Assembly: GCA_964517795.1 (NCBI GenBank)
Contig: CAZFDE010000038.1
Span: 1-23,570, forward strand
From: CAZFDE01 sp964517795
GTDB lineage: Bacteria; Planctomycetota; Phycisphaerae; Sedimentisphaerales; Anaerobacaceae
DNA: 23,570 bases
Direction: 5' to 3'
Shown here one piece after another: positions 15,841-23,510 of the stretch. Position 1 is the first letter of the stretch, and each line of letters begins with the position of its first letter. The position numbers and the translations under genes are program-made. Below the pieces are notes generated by a model. The model was not told the DNA's origin. It ran no database searches and was given only the letters and a program-made list of their open reading frames with translations.

Positions 15841-15976
15841 CCTCTCCCACAAAAATCTTCCCGGACGACTGCGCAAGCAGCGAACGACAAAGCTTAAAAC
15901 ATGACGGGAAAACATTTGCTTTTCTTTCCAACATGCTTATGTTAATATGTTTACGGTTATTACAGCGGAATAAAAG

Positions 15977-16600
15977 ATGGCTAAGAACCTTACGCAAAAA
16001 CCGAAGGTCAGTGATTCGCAGCTGATGCAGCGATTCTGCAGCGGCGACGAGGACGCATTCCGTCAACTGATCAACCGCTACAAAAGCGGTCTTTACGGTT
16101 TTTTACGCCGCTTTCTCAACCAGCAGGACCAGATCGAGGACGTGTTCCAAGAAACATTTTTACAACTTTTTAACAGCCGCGAGAGCTACGATACCTCCAA
16201 GCCGCTGCGACCGTGGCTGTTCACCATCGCCGCCAACAAGGCCAAAGATACGCTGCGAAAACAGCAAAGAACCCCGGCCGTCTCCATCGGCTCAATCGCT
16301 GATTCGCAGGAAATGTCATTCGAAGATGTGCTCAATGTACTCAGTTCCAGTGAGACCCTGCCAGAGGATTCGCTGCAAAAAGGCGAAACGGCTGCTCGGG
16401 TCAGACAGGTTATAGCGAATATGCCGGAGAACCTCAGGGAAATTTTAATTTTGGCCTATTTTAACAAATTTTCTTACAAACAAATGACTGAGATTCTCAG
16501 TATACCCATTGGTACGGTCAAAAGCAGGCTCCATACAGCCGTAGGACGCTTTGCAAAGGAATGGAAGGCATATTTAAAAAAACAAAAAGGAGTGGGCTGA
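15977..16600 (+). CDS. ECF-type RNA polymerase sigma factor
   Basis: A 207-residue sigma-70 family protein of the extracytoplasmic-function type. Region 2 covers about residues 17-97, with SDSQLMQRFCSGDEDAFRQL, the core-binding IEDVFQETFLQLF and the -10-reading RPWLFTIAANKAKDTLRKQ. A Ser/Glu-rich linker (about 98-135) follows, then region 4 (about 140-200) with NMPENLREILILAYF and the helix-turn-helix FSYKQMTEILSIPIGTVKSR. The start at 15977 is preceded by GCGGA. It ends 7 nt before the anti-sigma-like gene, so the two are co-translated. The promoters it controls are unknown. Confidence 0.92.
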   Translation: MAKNLTQKPKVSDSQLMQRFCSGDEDAFRQLINRYKSGLYGFLRRFLNQQDQIEDVFQETFLQLFNSRESYDTSKPLRPWLFTIAANKAKDTLRKQQRTPAVSIGSIADSQEMSFEDVLNVLSSSETLPEDSLQKGETAARVRQVIANMPENLREILILAYFNKFSYKQMTEILSIPIGTVKSRLHTAVGRFAKEWKAYLKKQKGVG

Positions 16601-16607
16601 GCGGAAA

Positions 16608-17651
16608 ATGGATATGATTGACACGAAGCAAAAAGAAACATTGTTCGATTATCTGCTGCAGTATCATTTGGGCATCCTCAACGACGGCGAGTCCGGGCAA
16701 ATCGAGAAAGTAATCATCGCAAACCCCCAAGCTAAAGAACTTTACGCGCAAATCAAGTCATCTTTGGCGCCGATGGACCATTTCGCAGAGCAAGAATGCC
16801 CCGACGAACTGGTTGAGGCAACGGTATTTCGGCTAAAAAACACCGCCCGCAGCAGCGATCTTCAGCTCAAATCGCTGTTGGAGCGAGAGCAGGCACGAAG
16901 CGTATTTTCACCGAAAAAAAGGTATTGGTTCCGGCTTAGCGAGATGGCCGCGGTCGCCGCGGTGATCATATTCGTAGCGGGTGTGTTAATCATGCCGCTG
17001 AAAAGTATGCGCCAGACGGCGTTTCGAAAGCAGTGCGAATATCAGCTTAGCCATATCTATACCGGGCTGAACAATTATATCAGCGATAATGACGGGCAAC
17101 TGCCGCAGGTGGCAGCCAATGCCGGGCAGCCGTGGTGGAAGATCGGGTATCAGGGAGATGAAAATCTTTCCAATACGCGTAATGCATGGCTGCTTATCAA
17201 GAACGGATACGTTCAGCCGAAGGATTTCGTCTGTCCGGGCCGACGCGAAGGTAAAAGCGTACAGATCGATCCCGATCGTGTTTCCGCGTATAACGATTTC
17301 CCCTCCCGCAAGTACATCACCTACAGTTTCCGCGTATTGGGCAAACCCTGTACGATGGACAAGATCCAAGGCAAAGTTTTGGTAGCCGATCTGAATCCGC
17401 TATTCGAAGAGTTGCCGAAAAATTATACCGAGCCGCTGCTGGTCAAAGTCAATGAGGAACTTAAACAGATCAACAGCTCCAACCACAACCGCCAAGGACA
17501 GTCGGTGCTGTTCTGTAACGGATCGGTTAAATTTCACAAGGACCGCCAGGTCGGCGAATCGCTGGACGATATTTTTACGCTGCGGGACACAAATGTGTAT
17601 AAGGGCTTTGAGATCCCGCAATGCGAGCGAGACGCTTTTTTAGCACCGTAA
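16608..17651 (+). CDS. Anti-sigma-like membrane protein with prepilin-like ectodomain
   Basis: A 347-residue protein directly after the ECF sigma gene. Residues 1-100 are a soluble, helical, probably cytoplasmic segment (LFDYLLQYHLGILNDGESGQ is typical of anti-sigma N-termini), but there is no HxxxCxxC zinc motif. One membrane helix lies at about 112-130 (MAAVAAVIIFVAGVLIM). The outer part resembles the periplasmic body of planctomycete DUF1559 prepilin-like proteins: AFRKQCEYQLSHIYTGLNNY then DGQLP, and near the end H293-NRQGQSVLFCNG, a variant (H-x10-NG) of the H-x9-DG prepilin-associated motif. It lacks a prepilin peptidase site at the membrane helix. It probably holds the sigma factor until an envelope signal is sensed. 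The stop codon lies inside the terminator stem. Confidence 0.75.
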   Translation: MDMIDTKQKETLFDYLLQYHLGILNDGESGQIEKVIIANPQAKELYAQIKSSLAPMDHFAEQECPDELVEATVFRLKNTARSSDLQLKSLLEREQARSVFSPKKRYWFRLSEMAAVAAVIIFVAGVLIMPLKSMRQTAFRKQCEYQLSHIYTGLNNYISDNDGQLPQVAANAGQPWWKIGYQGDENLSNTRNAWLLIKNGYVQPKDFVCPGRREGKSVQIDPDRVSAYNDFPSRKYITYSFRVLGKPCTMDKIQGKVLVADLNPLFEELPKNYTEPLLVKVNEELKQINSSNHNRQGQSVLFCNGSVKFHKDRQVGESLDDIFTLRDTNVYKGFEIPQCERDAFLAP

Positions 17652-17690
17652 CGAACTGTTTTATTCACTTGATGATCGTTACGGTTTTTT
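17646..17690 (+). terminator. Rho-independent terminator after sigma/anti-sigma genes
   Basis: CCGTAACGA (17646-17654) and TCGTTACGG (17676-17684) pair perfectly around a 21-nt loop and are followed by six T (17685-17690). The TAA stop of the preceding gene (17649-17651) lies within the left arm. The large loop lowers confidence slightly. It also separates this unit from the convergent glycosyltransferase gene. Confidence 0.7.
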
Positions 17691-17693
17691 GAT

Positions 17694-19100
17694 TCAAGGA
17701 CTTTCTACCGGCTTGGGCTGTTTGATCGTTCGATGTCGCTGCAGCACAGATGCATTTTCACGCACAAAATCGAGTCCGCGGCCGGTAACAATTTCTTTTT
17801 CTTCGCTGATAAAATCGACATGCTGCAGCAGTGCCCATGCCGAATTGTTCCAACTCATCTGATAGCCTCGCTGGTGGGCCTGGCGTTCCATTTTCAGGCG
17901 TTTATCCTTACTAAACACCAGATAATCAAGTGCCTGGGCAATCTGCTCGACCGATGGCTCGCCCGGATCGACCAGAATACCTCGGGCATAGCGGCCGATC
18001 ATCAAGCCGGTACGGCCGGGCCGATTCGATAACAGCAGTTCCAATGCGTAACGAAATTTAGTCGCGATCGCCACGCGGCCGGATCCGACCGTATCAGCCA
18101 GGATACCGCTTGAAATTTGTTCGGTCCCCAGATACGGCAGCAGCATCGCATTGGTCGCACCGTACAGATCCAGCAGCAGCGGCTCATCGATGAAGCGATC
18201 CAGGAATATCAGTTCATAATCCTTGATCCGCGGATCGGGCAGGTCTTTGACGGTGATATGTTTAAGGCCGGACTGCTTGGTTGCACACTTTATTGTTTCG
18301 CAATAGTTCTGGTACGGCCGACCATTATCGGCTTTAACAAAATCCGGATGAGCCTGACCGGCGACCAGGTAAACGACCTTTTTACGCTGGGCCGGCGAAC
18401 AGGATTCCGAGAGGAACAACCCAAACGCGCGAATCCCAAATTCGATCCCTTTGCCGGGTGAGAGCAACCCGACGGTGGTGACCAAAAACCGATCGTCGAG
18501 ACCGAGCCGCTTTTTGATCTCGAGCCGATCGTATTGCGAGGGGTGGCTCATACGAATGCCGTGATCGATATGCTTGAGTTTGGCATGTTCGATCCCATAC
18601 GAGGATGATTCGAGGATATGGATCGCGCTTTCCGTGGTAACGATCAGGCCATCGGTGTGGGTCGCCAGATCAACAATCGTTTGACGCTGATGGTCATCGG
18701 GCTGCTCTAACACCGTGTGCAAATACACGAATGTCGTCAGTCCTTTTTGGTTCAATGCCCTGGCCATATTAACGAAATTGCGGCCGCGACAGTCATTACC
18801 CTGGGTATCGGGATCGAGACCGTACTCGTGCTGAAGTAAAACAACGGTGGGGTTTTCAGACTCTTTTGCACGAGTTACTATATCCTGGGTCGCCTGAACC
18901 CAGGAGAGTGTATCGTATTGATCGATTACCAAATCAACGGGGATGCTGTACGGCAGTTTGTCTTTGTCGATGGCAGCGATGCGAATATGTCCGATCTCGC
19001 CGGTAAAATGCTCGAGCGCATTGGCCAGATCGCGCGAAAATGTCCCGATGCCGCACCGTCGCGGCGGATAAGTACTGACTATTCGAATATTATACGGCAT
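17694..19100 (-). CDS. Family 4 glycosyltransferase
   Basis: A 468-residue GT-B-fold glycosyltransferase of the GT4 type, likely cytosolic. The start RIVSTYPPRRCGIGTFSRDL is the donor-independent N-terminal Rossmann loop with the CGIGTF motif common in this group. GLLSPGKGIEFGIRAF (211-226) is the conserved hinge-side segment. The LGTEQISSGILADTVGSGRV stretch is the nucleotide-sugar region. The start is ATG 19100, preceded by AGAGGAG at 3- to 4-nt spacing; a longer reading to 19169 would run over the gene's own promoter. The gene converges on the sigma/anti-sigma unit and follows queG. Relatives are often annotated as mannosyl- or glucosyltransferases acting in glycan or glycoside synthesis; the actual donor and acceptor are unknown. 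Confidence 0.85.
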   Translation of the reverse strand: MPYNIRIVSTYPPRRCGIGTFSRDLANALEHFTGEIGHIRIAAIDKDKLPYSIPVDLVIDQYDTLSWVQATQDIVTRAKESENPTVVLLQHEYGLDPDTQGNDCRGRNFVNMARALNQKGLTTFVYLHTVLEQPDDHQRQTIVDLATHTDGLIVTTESAIHILESSSYGIEHAKLKHIDHGIRMSHPSQYDRLEIKKRLGLDDRFLVTTVGLLSPGKGIEFGIRAFGLFLSESCSPAQRKKVVYLVAGQAHPDFVKADNGRPYQNYCETIKCATKQSGLKHITVKDLPDPRIKDYELIFLDRFIDEPLLLDLYGATNAMLLPYLGTEQISSGILADTVGSGRVAIATKFRYALELLLSNRPGRTGLMIGRYARGILVDPGEPSVEQIAQALDYLVFSKDKRLKMERQAHQRGYQMSWNNSAWALLQHVDFISEEKEIVTGRGLDFVRENASVLQRHRTIKQPKPVESP

Positions 19101-19124
19101 TTTCTCCTCTTTCGATTTACCGAT

Positions 19125-19153
19125 AGTATATATTCGAAATAACAATTCGTCAA
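19125..19153 (-). promoter_or_regulatory. Sigma-70 promoter of the glycosyltransferase gene
   Basis: On the minus strand, TTGACG (19153-19148) and TATACT (19130-19125) have 17-bp spacing. The -35 overlaps the queG stop codon, so the glycosyltransferase can be transcribed independently of queG. Confidence 0.7.
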
Positions 19154-20118
19154 GTATTATCCGGTACACCCGTGCCGGTGATATTATTCAGGCATACTCG
19201 TGCATTTCGCTGTAACCGCTCCAGGCCGACACGGTGGATCGCCGATCCGGTAAATAGTCGGTCAAATTCCCGGTGTGTCATACGCAGTACAGCCCGTGGA
19301 TCAATTGCAGCCCATTGGGGGTGGTAATCCAGATCTGCCATATCAGACACAGGGGCATTGCGATTATAGGGACAGACCGTGATACATTCTTCACAGCCAT
19401 ATATGCGGTGGGATACGGCCGAGGCTGCATCCGGTGAAATTTGCCCTTTGTATTCGATCGTGAGATAATTGATACATCGGGTCGCGTCGAATGTCCCATC
19501 TTTTTTCAATGCATCATTTGGGCAGGCTTTGATGCATCGATCACACCGGTCACATAAACACGTTTCGACTCCATAAGGCTTATCAGATTTGAGGTGCAGA
19601 TCCGTTATTAATTCACCGAGAAATACCTGCTGGCCCCATTGATCGTTCGTGAGCATATGATTTTTGGCGAGAAAACCCAGACCCGCTTTTTGGGCCAGCG
19701 CCCGTTCAGCTAACGGGGCGGTGTCCACACATATCTTGAACTTCAAATTGTCAGCGATATGATCTTTGATCCAGTTTGCCAGCTGGTTTAATTTCTCGGT
19801 CAGCGTTTCATGATAATCGCGGTATCGGGCATAAGGCGCAATTTGTCCGTTTTGATCATCGCTTTGCGGCGCTGTCGCTGGCGGTTTGTAGTTCAGACCG
19901 GTTACAATGATCGATCGGGCATTTTCAAGCAAAGATGCCGGACAGAATCGCTTATCCGGATTGCGTTGAAGATACCCCATTGTTCCGTGATACCCCATCT
20001 GGAGCCAGCGGGTGAAATAACTCGTCTGTTTCGAGTCTATCGGCCCGGCGTCGGTGATCCCGACAAGCGAGAAACCGATTTTTTCGGCCGTTTTTTTTAT
20101 TTCTTCCTGGCGATCCAT
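19150..20118 (-). CDS. queG: Epoxyqueuosine reductase
   Basis: QueG performs the last step of queuosine formation in tRNA, reducing epoxyqueuosine with cobalamin and two [4Fe-4S] clusters in the cytosol. The 322-residue sequence shows the N-terminal AEKIGFSLVGITDA, the GYHGTMGYLQRNPDKR substrate loop, VDTAPLAERALAQKAGLGF with the candidate catalytic Asp132, a first cluster motif C189-x2-C192-x2-C195-x3-C199-P, and a second at C242-x2-C245-x3-C249-P with Cys215. The length fits the short form without a HEAT-repeat tail. An ATG at 20121 immediately precedes 20118, so either is possible. An upstream extension to 20181 looks non-coding. The first codons are mirrored by a fragment upstream of the GH39 gene. 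Confidence 0.93.
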   Translation of the reverse strand: MDRQEEIKKTAEKIGFSLVGITDAGPIDSKQTSYFTRWLQMGYHGTMGYLQRNPDKRFCPASLLENARSIIVTGLNYKPPATAPQSDDQNGQIAPYARYRDYHETLTEKLNQLANWIKDHIADNLKFKICVDTAPLAERALAQKAGLGFLAKNHMLTNDQWGQQVFLGELITDLHLKSDKPYGVETCLCDRCDRCIKACPNDALKKDGTFDATRCINYLTIEYKGQISPDAASAVSHRIYGCEECITVCPYNRNAPVSDMADLDYHPQWAAIDPRAVLRMTHREFDRLFTGSAIHRVGLERLQRNARVCLNNITGTGVPDNT

Positions 20119-20122
20119 CATT
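20101..20122. repeat. 22-bp repeat, copy at queG 5' end
   Basis: Plus-strand TTCTTCCTGG then CGATCCATCATT; 20 of 22 positions match 22061-22082. On the minus strand this is the queG start region, coding for MDRQEE. Confidence 0.65.
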
Positions 20123-20181
20123 GAACCTATACGCATTAATCGAGCGTTTATTTTTGTGAAACAATTGGTTTTATAAAGCAT

Positions 20182-20290
20182 CGCTTCAATTCATCATACC
20201 GCAGTATTCGGCACACTTCGATCATTTCACACTGATTAAGGAGGATGCGGGGCTGACACGGTCGAAATAATCAACCGCCCGAACTTTGTA
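20182..20290. repeat. GH39 3' end plus flank, copy 1 of duplicated segment
   Basis: This segment covers the last codons of the GH39 gene and about 40 bp beyond its stop. It aligns with 23398-23510, sharing CATCGCTTCAA, the GGAGGATGCGG block and TGACACGGTC, with scattered changes throughout. Confidence 0.65.
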
Positions 20291-22036
20291 ATAGCGTTTT
20301 TGACCGAGGGGTTTAGAGTCGATATATGCCGCAGCAATTATATCGGATTCATTGATACGCGTAAACGGGCCTATAGGTGTATCGCAAGCAAGGATTTCAT
20401 ATGTTTGAATAAACCGCGAGCCGCTATCGAATAGTATCAGAACATCTTCATGCTCCGGGATTAAACCGGTGAATTTTTCCACGTAAACATTTTTGGGAAC
20501 CGCCGGCCCGCATCCCGGATCGGCACTGAGAATAAGAAAAGCCGTCGTGTGCAACGGGATGCTCAAGGATGTAGTATAGGTGTTTGATTTCAGGTTTTCC
20601 AGTGGCTTTGCGAGGATCAGTTCATGCGTATCTCGCAACAGAAGAATTTGTTCAGGTGTCAATTCTTTGGGGGATCCCATCGAACACCACGTGTTATGTG
20701 CATTGGCATAGTCGCGGTCGATACGATAGAGTGCGATTTTGCCGCGATCGAACGGCAGATTTTCAAGCGTTATGTTTACGGTGTAGAGACCGGATTTTTC
20801 GTGATCGCTGTCATACGCATAGATCATCACAGCCACCTGACGATCACCTCTTCGTGTGGGAAATATTGCGACCGGTGTTTGGAAGTTTCTCTGAGTCTTT
20901 GCAGGTGTTATTTTCAGCACCACATCGCCCAACAGCGATTGCGCGATCATCTGATTATGCACCGCTTGTTTAATAAGCACGAATTTGTCTTCTGAGCCAA
21001 ACCATTTGAAGTGCGTCCGATGGATCCAGTCCCCGACAAATGCGTTATCGTTGGCCAGACGAAACGCAATCCCTTTGTCATGAATCAAACGGTAATAATG
21101 TTCGGCCGTCTGGCGTGCGATATAAGCCGCATACCAGTGATGCGCGCGATAGGGTTTGTCCTCGTCCTTCCAGCAGCATTTGACATCCGCTTCGTTGTTG
21201 ATGACCAGTTTATCCTGAAAATACGGATACGTTTTAAGCATGCGGTCCACCACGGCAATTCCTTTATCCACTTGTCGAGGCTGCTTGCCCTTATAATGAT
21301 AGGAAACAAAATCAATGCGCGTTCCTTTTTGCTGAGTGAAAAAGTTTGTTCCGTTTACACAATGGTCCAGGAGACCGCTGATATATTCCGAATCACTGCG
21401 TGCCGTACCCGGTCCGCCGAAACGAAGTGCGGGATCAGCCTCATACAGTCCGGCACTGGATGCATCATAATAATTGTAAAATTCCTCGAGATCCCATTGC
21501 CAGCGGTAATCACCGTCCGGTTCGTTCCAGGTCTCAAAATACCATTTACGCACCTCCGCTTGGCCGTAACGCTTTTTGAGATGAATCGCTACATCTTTGA
21601 TGAGCCGTTTCCATTGGCGAACCTGATTGGGATCGCTAAAATCAGAAAAATGCTTTGAGGGATTTCCCATAATCTCAAAGAAAGGACGTTGTCCACTTTT
21701 AACGATTAAATCGACAAACGTATCAAAACGGGAAAAATCGTATTGCGGAGACGTCGTGTCCATTGCTGAGACATCGATAAGGTCCAGTAATGAATGCGGC
21801 CGCTGATACAAACAGCCCTGGTGAGGGATCGAGCCGATCAGCAGCATGTTCTGGCGCTGCACAGCAGTCGAGTAATCCATTGCAAGGCCGGACGCATTCC
21901 AGAACATATCCATGTGGCCATAGGGTTCTGAACAATCCACTGTATATTGATAATTCGCAGCAAAACCGACAACACCATTGAAACACAAGACCATCAACAC
22001 AATATATTTGGTTGTACCGAAGTTCACATTACTCAT
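20222..22036 (-). CDS. GH39 alpha-L-iduronidase-like enzyme, exported
   Basis: A 604-residue exported glycoside hydrolase with the whole layout of alpha-L-iduronidase (IDUA): signal peptide (core IVLMVLCFNGVVGFA), TIM barrel, beta-sandwich and a fibronectin-III-like end. Hallmarks include GSIPHQG, FFEIMGNPSKHFSDF, the acid/base E172 in FETWNEPD, NYYDASSAGL, ALRFGGPG, HCVNGTNFFT and the nucleophile E282 in INNEADVK. From memory, each has a direct counterpart in human IDUA, and the C-terminal YYKVRAVDYFDRVSP parallels IDUA's YRVRALDYWARPGP. The start is ATG 22036, preceded by AAGGAAGG; an upstream ATG at 22078 belongs to a queG-like duplicated fragment. A XylR-type regulator lies just upstream in the same orientation. 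Likely substrates are L-iduronate-containing glycans (glycosaminoglycan or ulvan type) or related beta-xylosides; this is inferred. Confidence 0.85.
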   Translation of the reverse strand: MSNVNFGTTKYIVLMVLCFNGVVGFAANYQYTVDCSEPYGHMDMFWNASGLAMDYSTAVQRQNMLLIGSIPHQGCLYQRPHSLLDLIDVSAMDTTSPQYDFSRFDTFVDLIVKSGQRPFFEIMGNPSKHFSDFSDPNQVRQWKRLIKDVAIHLKKRYGQAEVRKWYFETWNEPDGDYRWQWDLEEFYNYYDASSAGLYEADPALRFGGPGTARSDSEYISGLLDHCVNGTNFFTQQKGTRIDFVSYHYKGKQPRQVDKGIAVVDRMLKTYPYFQDKLVINNEADVKCCWKDEDKPYRAHHWYAAYIARQTAEHYYRLIHDKGIAFRLANDNAFVGDWIHRTHFKWFGSEDKFVLIKQAVHNQMIAQSLLGDVVLKITPAKTQRNFQTPVAIFPTRRGDRQVAVMIYAYDSDHEKSGLYTVNITLENLPFDRGKIALYRIDRDYANAHNTWCSMGSPKELTPEQILLLRDTHELILAKPLENLKSNTYTTSLSIPLHTTAFLILSADPGCGPAVPKNVYVEKFTGLIPEHEDVLILFDSGSRFIQTYEILACDTPIGPFTRINESDIIAAAYIDSKPLGQKRYYKVRAVDYFDRVSPASSLISVK

Positions 22037-22060
22037 ACATGCCTTCCTTTTTCGATTTTT

Positions 22061-22082
22061 TTCTTCCTGGTGATCCATCGTT
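22061..22082. repeat. 22-bp repeat, copy upstream of GH39
   Basis: Plus-strand TTCTTCCTGG then TGATCCATCGTT, matching the queG 5' end at 20101-20122 in 20 of 22 positions and in the same orientation. On the minus strand it reads as a start-like ATGGATCACCAGGAAGAA between the regulator stop and the GH39 Shine-Dalgarno. Confidence 0.65.
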
Positions 22083-22096
22083 CATCGTATTGTAAA

Positions 22097-23317
22097 TTAT
22101 CCGAGAAAGGGATTTCTACTGAAGATACCGGTCTTGGGGTGAATGTGCCTGTTTTGTTTGCGCCATACGATCGGACTGACGTCCATCATTCGCTTAAAAA
22201 AACTGCGAAACAGCGGGGCATCCGAATAACCGAATTGCGCGGCAATTTGCTTTATGGGCAAATCCGTCAGTATGAGCATTTTTTTGATCTCATCTAATCG
22301 CACATATCGAATATAATCATGGATGGATGTTCCCAATTCCTGTTTGAAATGACGCTCCAGCGTACGTCGCGACACCAGCATATTTTCGGCAACTGTGGAG
22401 ACAATAAGCTTATCCTGTAAATGCTGATGAATATAATCCACAGCTTTGGAAACGATCGTATTCTGCACCGCCAGCATATCCGTGGACTGACGCGCCATCA
22501 CGCCGACCGGCAAAGCATAAATCATGTTGGTTTTGGGCTTTTTCCCCCGCATCATCCGATCCAATACGGCCGCAACTTCATAGCCCTTCTTTTCAAAATT
22601 GACGGCAATACTCGAAAGCGGCGGATCGGTCATTTCACAGACCAGTTCGTCATTATCAACGCCCAATACCGCCATTTCCTGCGGGACGGCAACGGCTGTC
22701 TCCCGTGCGACTTCGAGAATCTGCCGTCCGCGATCGTCGTTACAGGCAAACACCGCTACCGGCTTGGGCAGCGATTCGATCCACTCCCTGAGCGGCCCAA
22801 AGTCATAATCCCACCATTGATCCTGGGTTTGCACCGAGCCTTGATAGACATTAACCTTAAAACCGGCCTTTCGAATATACTTTAAAAAGCCATCGCGGCG
22901 ATCAACAGACCAGCGATATTCCCCAAAACCACAATAGGCAAAATAGCGGTAGCCTTTTGTGAGAAAATGGCCGGCCGCAAGTTTTCCGATCTGGTCCGAA
23001 TCGCCAATGGTATTAACACACCATGACACACACGTACTCCGAGGGGAAATAACACAAGGGACCTCGCGAGGTAACTGGTTGATCATGTCATCATCCATGA
23101 TATTCGCAATAATCCCGTCGATTTTCCACTTCATGATCGTTTCACGAATTCGATTTTTGTGAAACCAGGGATCAAAATCTCCCTGATTGTAATAGGGCTG
23201 GCCGGGATAGATTCTCCATTTTTTATGCTGACGCACGTAAGAACCAATACCACTGAGATATTGTCGTTCTGCAGCCCGACATGCATAGATTAACACTAAT
23301 ACATTTTTGCGATCCAC
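22097..23317 (-). CDS. XylR-type regulator (LacI-like sensor + AraC HTH)
   Basis: A 406-residue transcription factor. Residues about 5-285 form a periplasmic-binding-protein-like sugar sensor: opening NVLVLIYACRAAERQYLSGI, then IDGIIANIMDD, FAYCGFGEYRWSVDRRDGF, PVAVFACNDDRGRQILEVA and VAVLGVDNDELVCEMTDPPL with SSIAVNFEKKGYEVA. Residues about 288-390 are an AraC/XylS double helix-turn-helix: VSTVAENMLVSRRTLERHFK and LPIKQIAAQFGYSDAPLFRS. E. coli XylR, which activates xylose genes, has this architecture. The gene precedes the GH39 gene by about 60 nt in the same direction, so it probably controls it in response to a sugar released by the enzyme. The ATG at 23317 follows a candidate promoter at 23382-23354. 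Confidence 0.92.
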   Translation of the reverse strand: MDRKNVLVLIYACRAAERQYLSGIGSYVRQHKKWRIYPGQPYYNQGDFDPWFHKNRIRETIMKWKIDGIIANIMDDDMINQLPREVPCVISPRSTCVSWCVNTIGDSDQIGKLAAGHFLTKGYRYFAYCGFGEYRWSVDRRDGFLKYIRKAGFKVNVYQGSVQTQDQWWDYDFGPLREWIESLPKPVAVFACNDDRGRQILEVARETAVAVPQEMAVLGVDNDELVCEMTDPPLSSIAVNFEKKGYEVAAVLDRMMRGKKPKTNMIYALPVGVMARQSTDMLAVQNTIVSKAVDYIHQHLQDKLIVSTVAENMLVSRRTLERHFKQELGTSIHDYIRYVRLDEIKKMLILTDLPIKQIAAQFGYSDAPLFRSFFKRMMDVSPIVWRKQNRHIHPKTGIFSRNPFLG

Positions 23318-23353
23318 TAACCAACGTCCTCATCTAATATGTCTGCATTCTAT

Positions 23354-23382
23354 ATACTACCTGCTGAAGTGGATTACGTCAA
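23354..23382 (-). promoter_or_regulatory. Sigma-70 promoter of the XylR-type regulator
   Basis: On the minus strand, TTGACG (23382-23377) and TAGTAT (23359-23354) are 17 bp apart, about 35 nt before the regulator start. The same -35 hexamer and spacing are seen at the dapL and glycosyltransferase promoters. Confidence 0.6.
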
Positions 23383-23397
23383 TTCTTCTGATATGCA

Positions 23398-23510
23398 TCG
23401 CTTCAAACACGCTTACAGCGATATTCGACACATTCCAATCATGTATGATGAGTCAGGGAGGATGCGGAATTGACACGGTCAAAACAATCAACAGATCGAA
23501 TTTTACAATA
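23398..23510. repeat. GH39 3' end plus flank, copy 2 of duplicated segment
   Basis: It matches 20182-20290 over the terminal codons and about 40 bp after the stop. Homology fades near 23510, beyond which the sequence no longer follows the GH39 gene. Confidence 0.6.

Larger units (their letters stand above)
14779..15976. other. 1.2-kb non-coding repeat island
   Basis: No convincing gene. It consists of a mosaic of short repeats: ATTCAC-type runs near 14957-14985, a partial unit at 15145-15183, an AGCCACC/CACAGAG copy (15193-15222), a degenerate GTAGGGTG hairpin (15307-15330), a 134/135-bp tandem repeat (15395-15718) and CTACTCAC runs (15725-15840). The ORFs at 15269-15490, 15279-15527 and 15524-15904 are by-products of these repeats. 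A weak promoter for the sigma factor gene (TTGCTT at 15916, TATGTT at 15938, 16-bp spacer) may lie at the right end. Confidence 0.65.

Noticed and set aside
15524..15904. 126-aa ORF with repeated RNRYAPRNRNRF-like segments
   Set aside because: Generated by the tandem repeat. The 134-bp first unit breaks the frame relative to the 135-bp second one, and no Shine-Dalgarno or conserved domain is visible.
22037..22078. Upstream ATG extending GH39 by 14 residues
   Set aside because: The extra codons come from a queG-like duplicated fragment. The ATG at 22036 has a good AAGGAAGG and starts a normal signal peptide.
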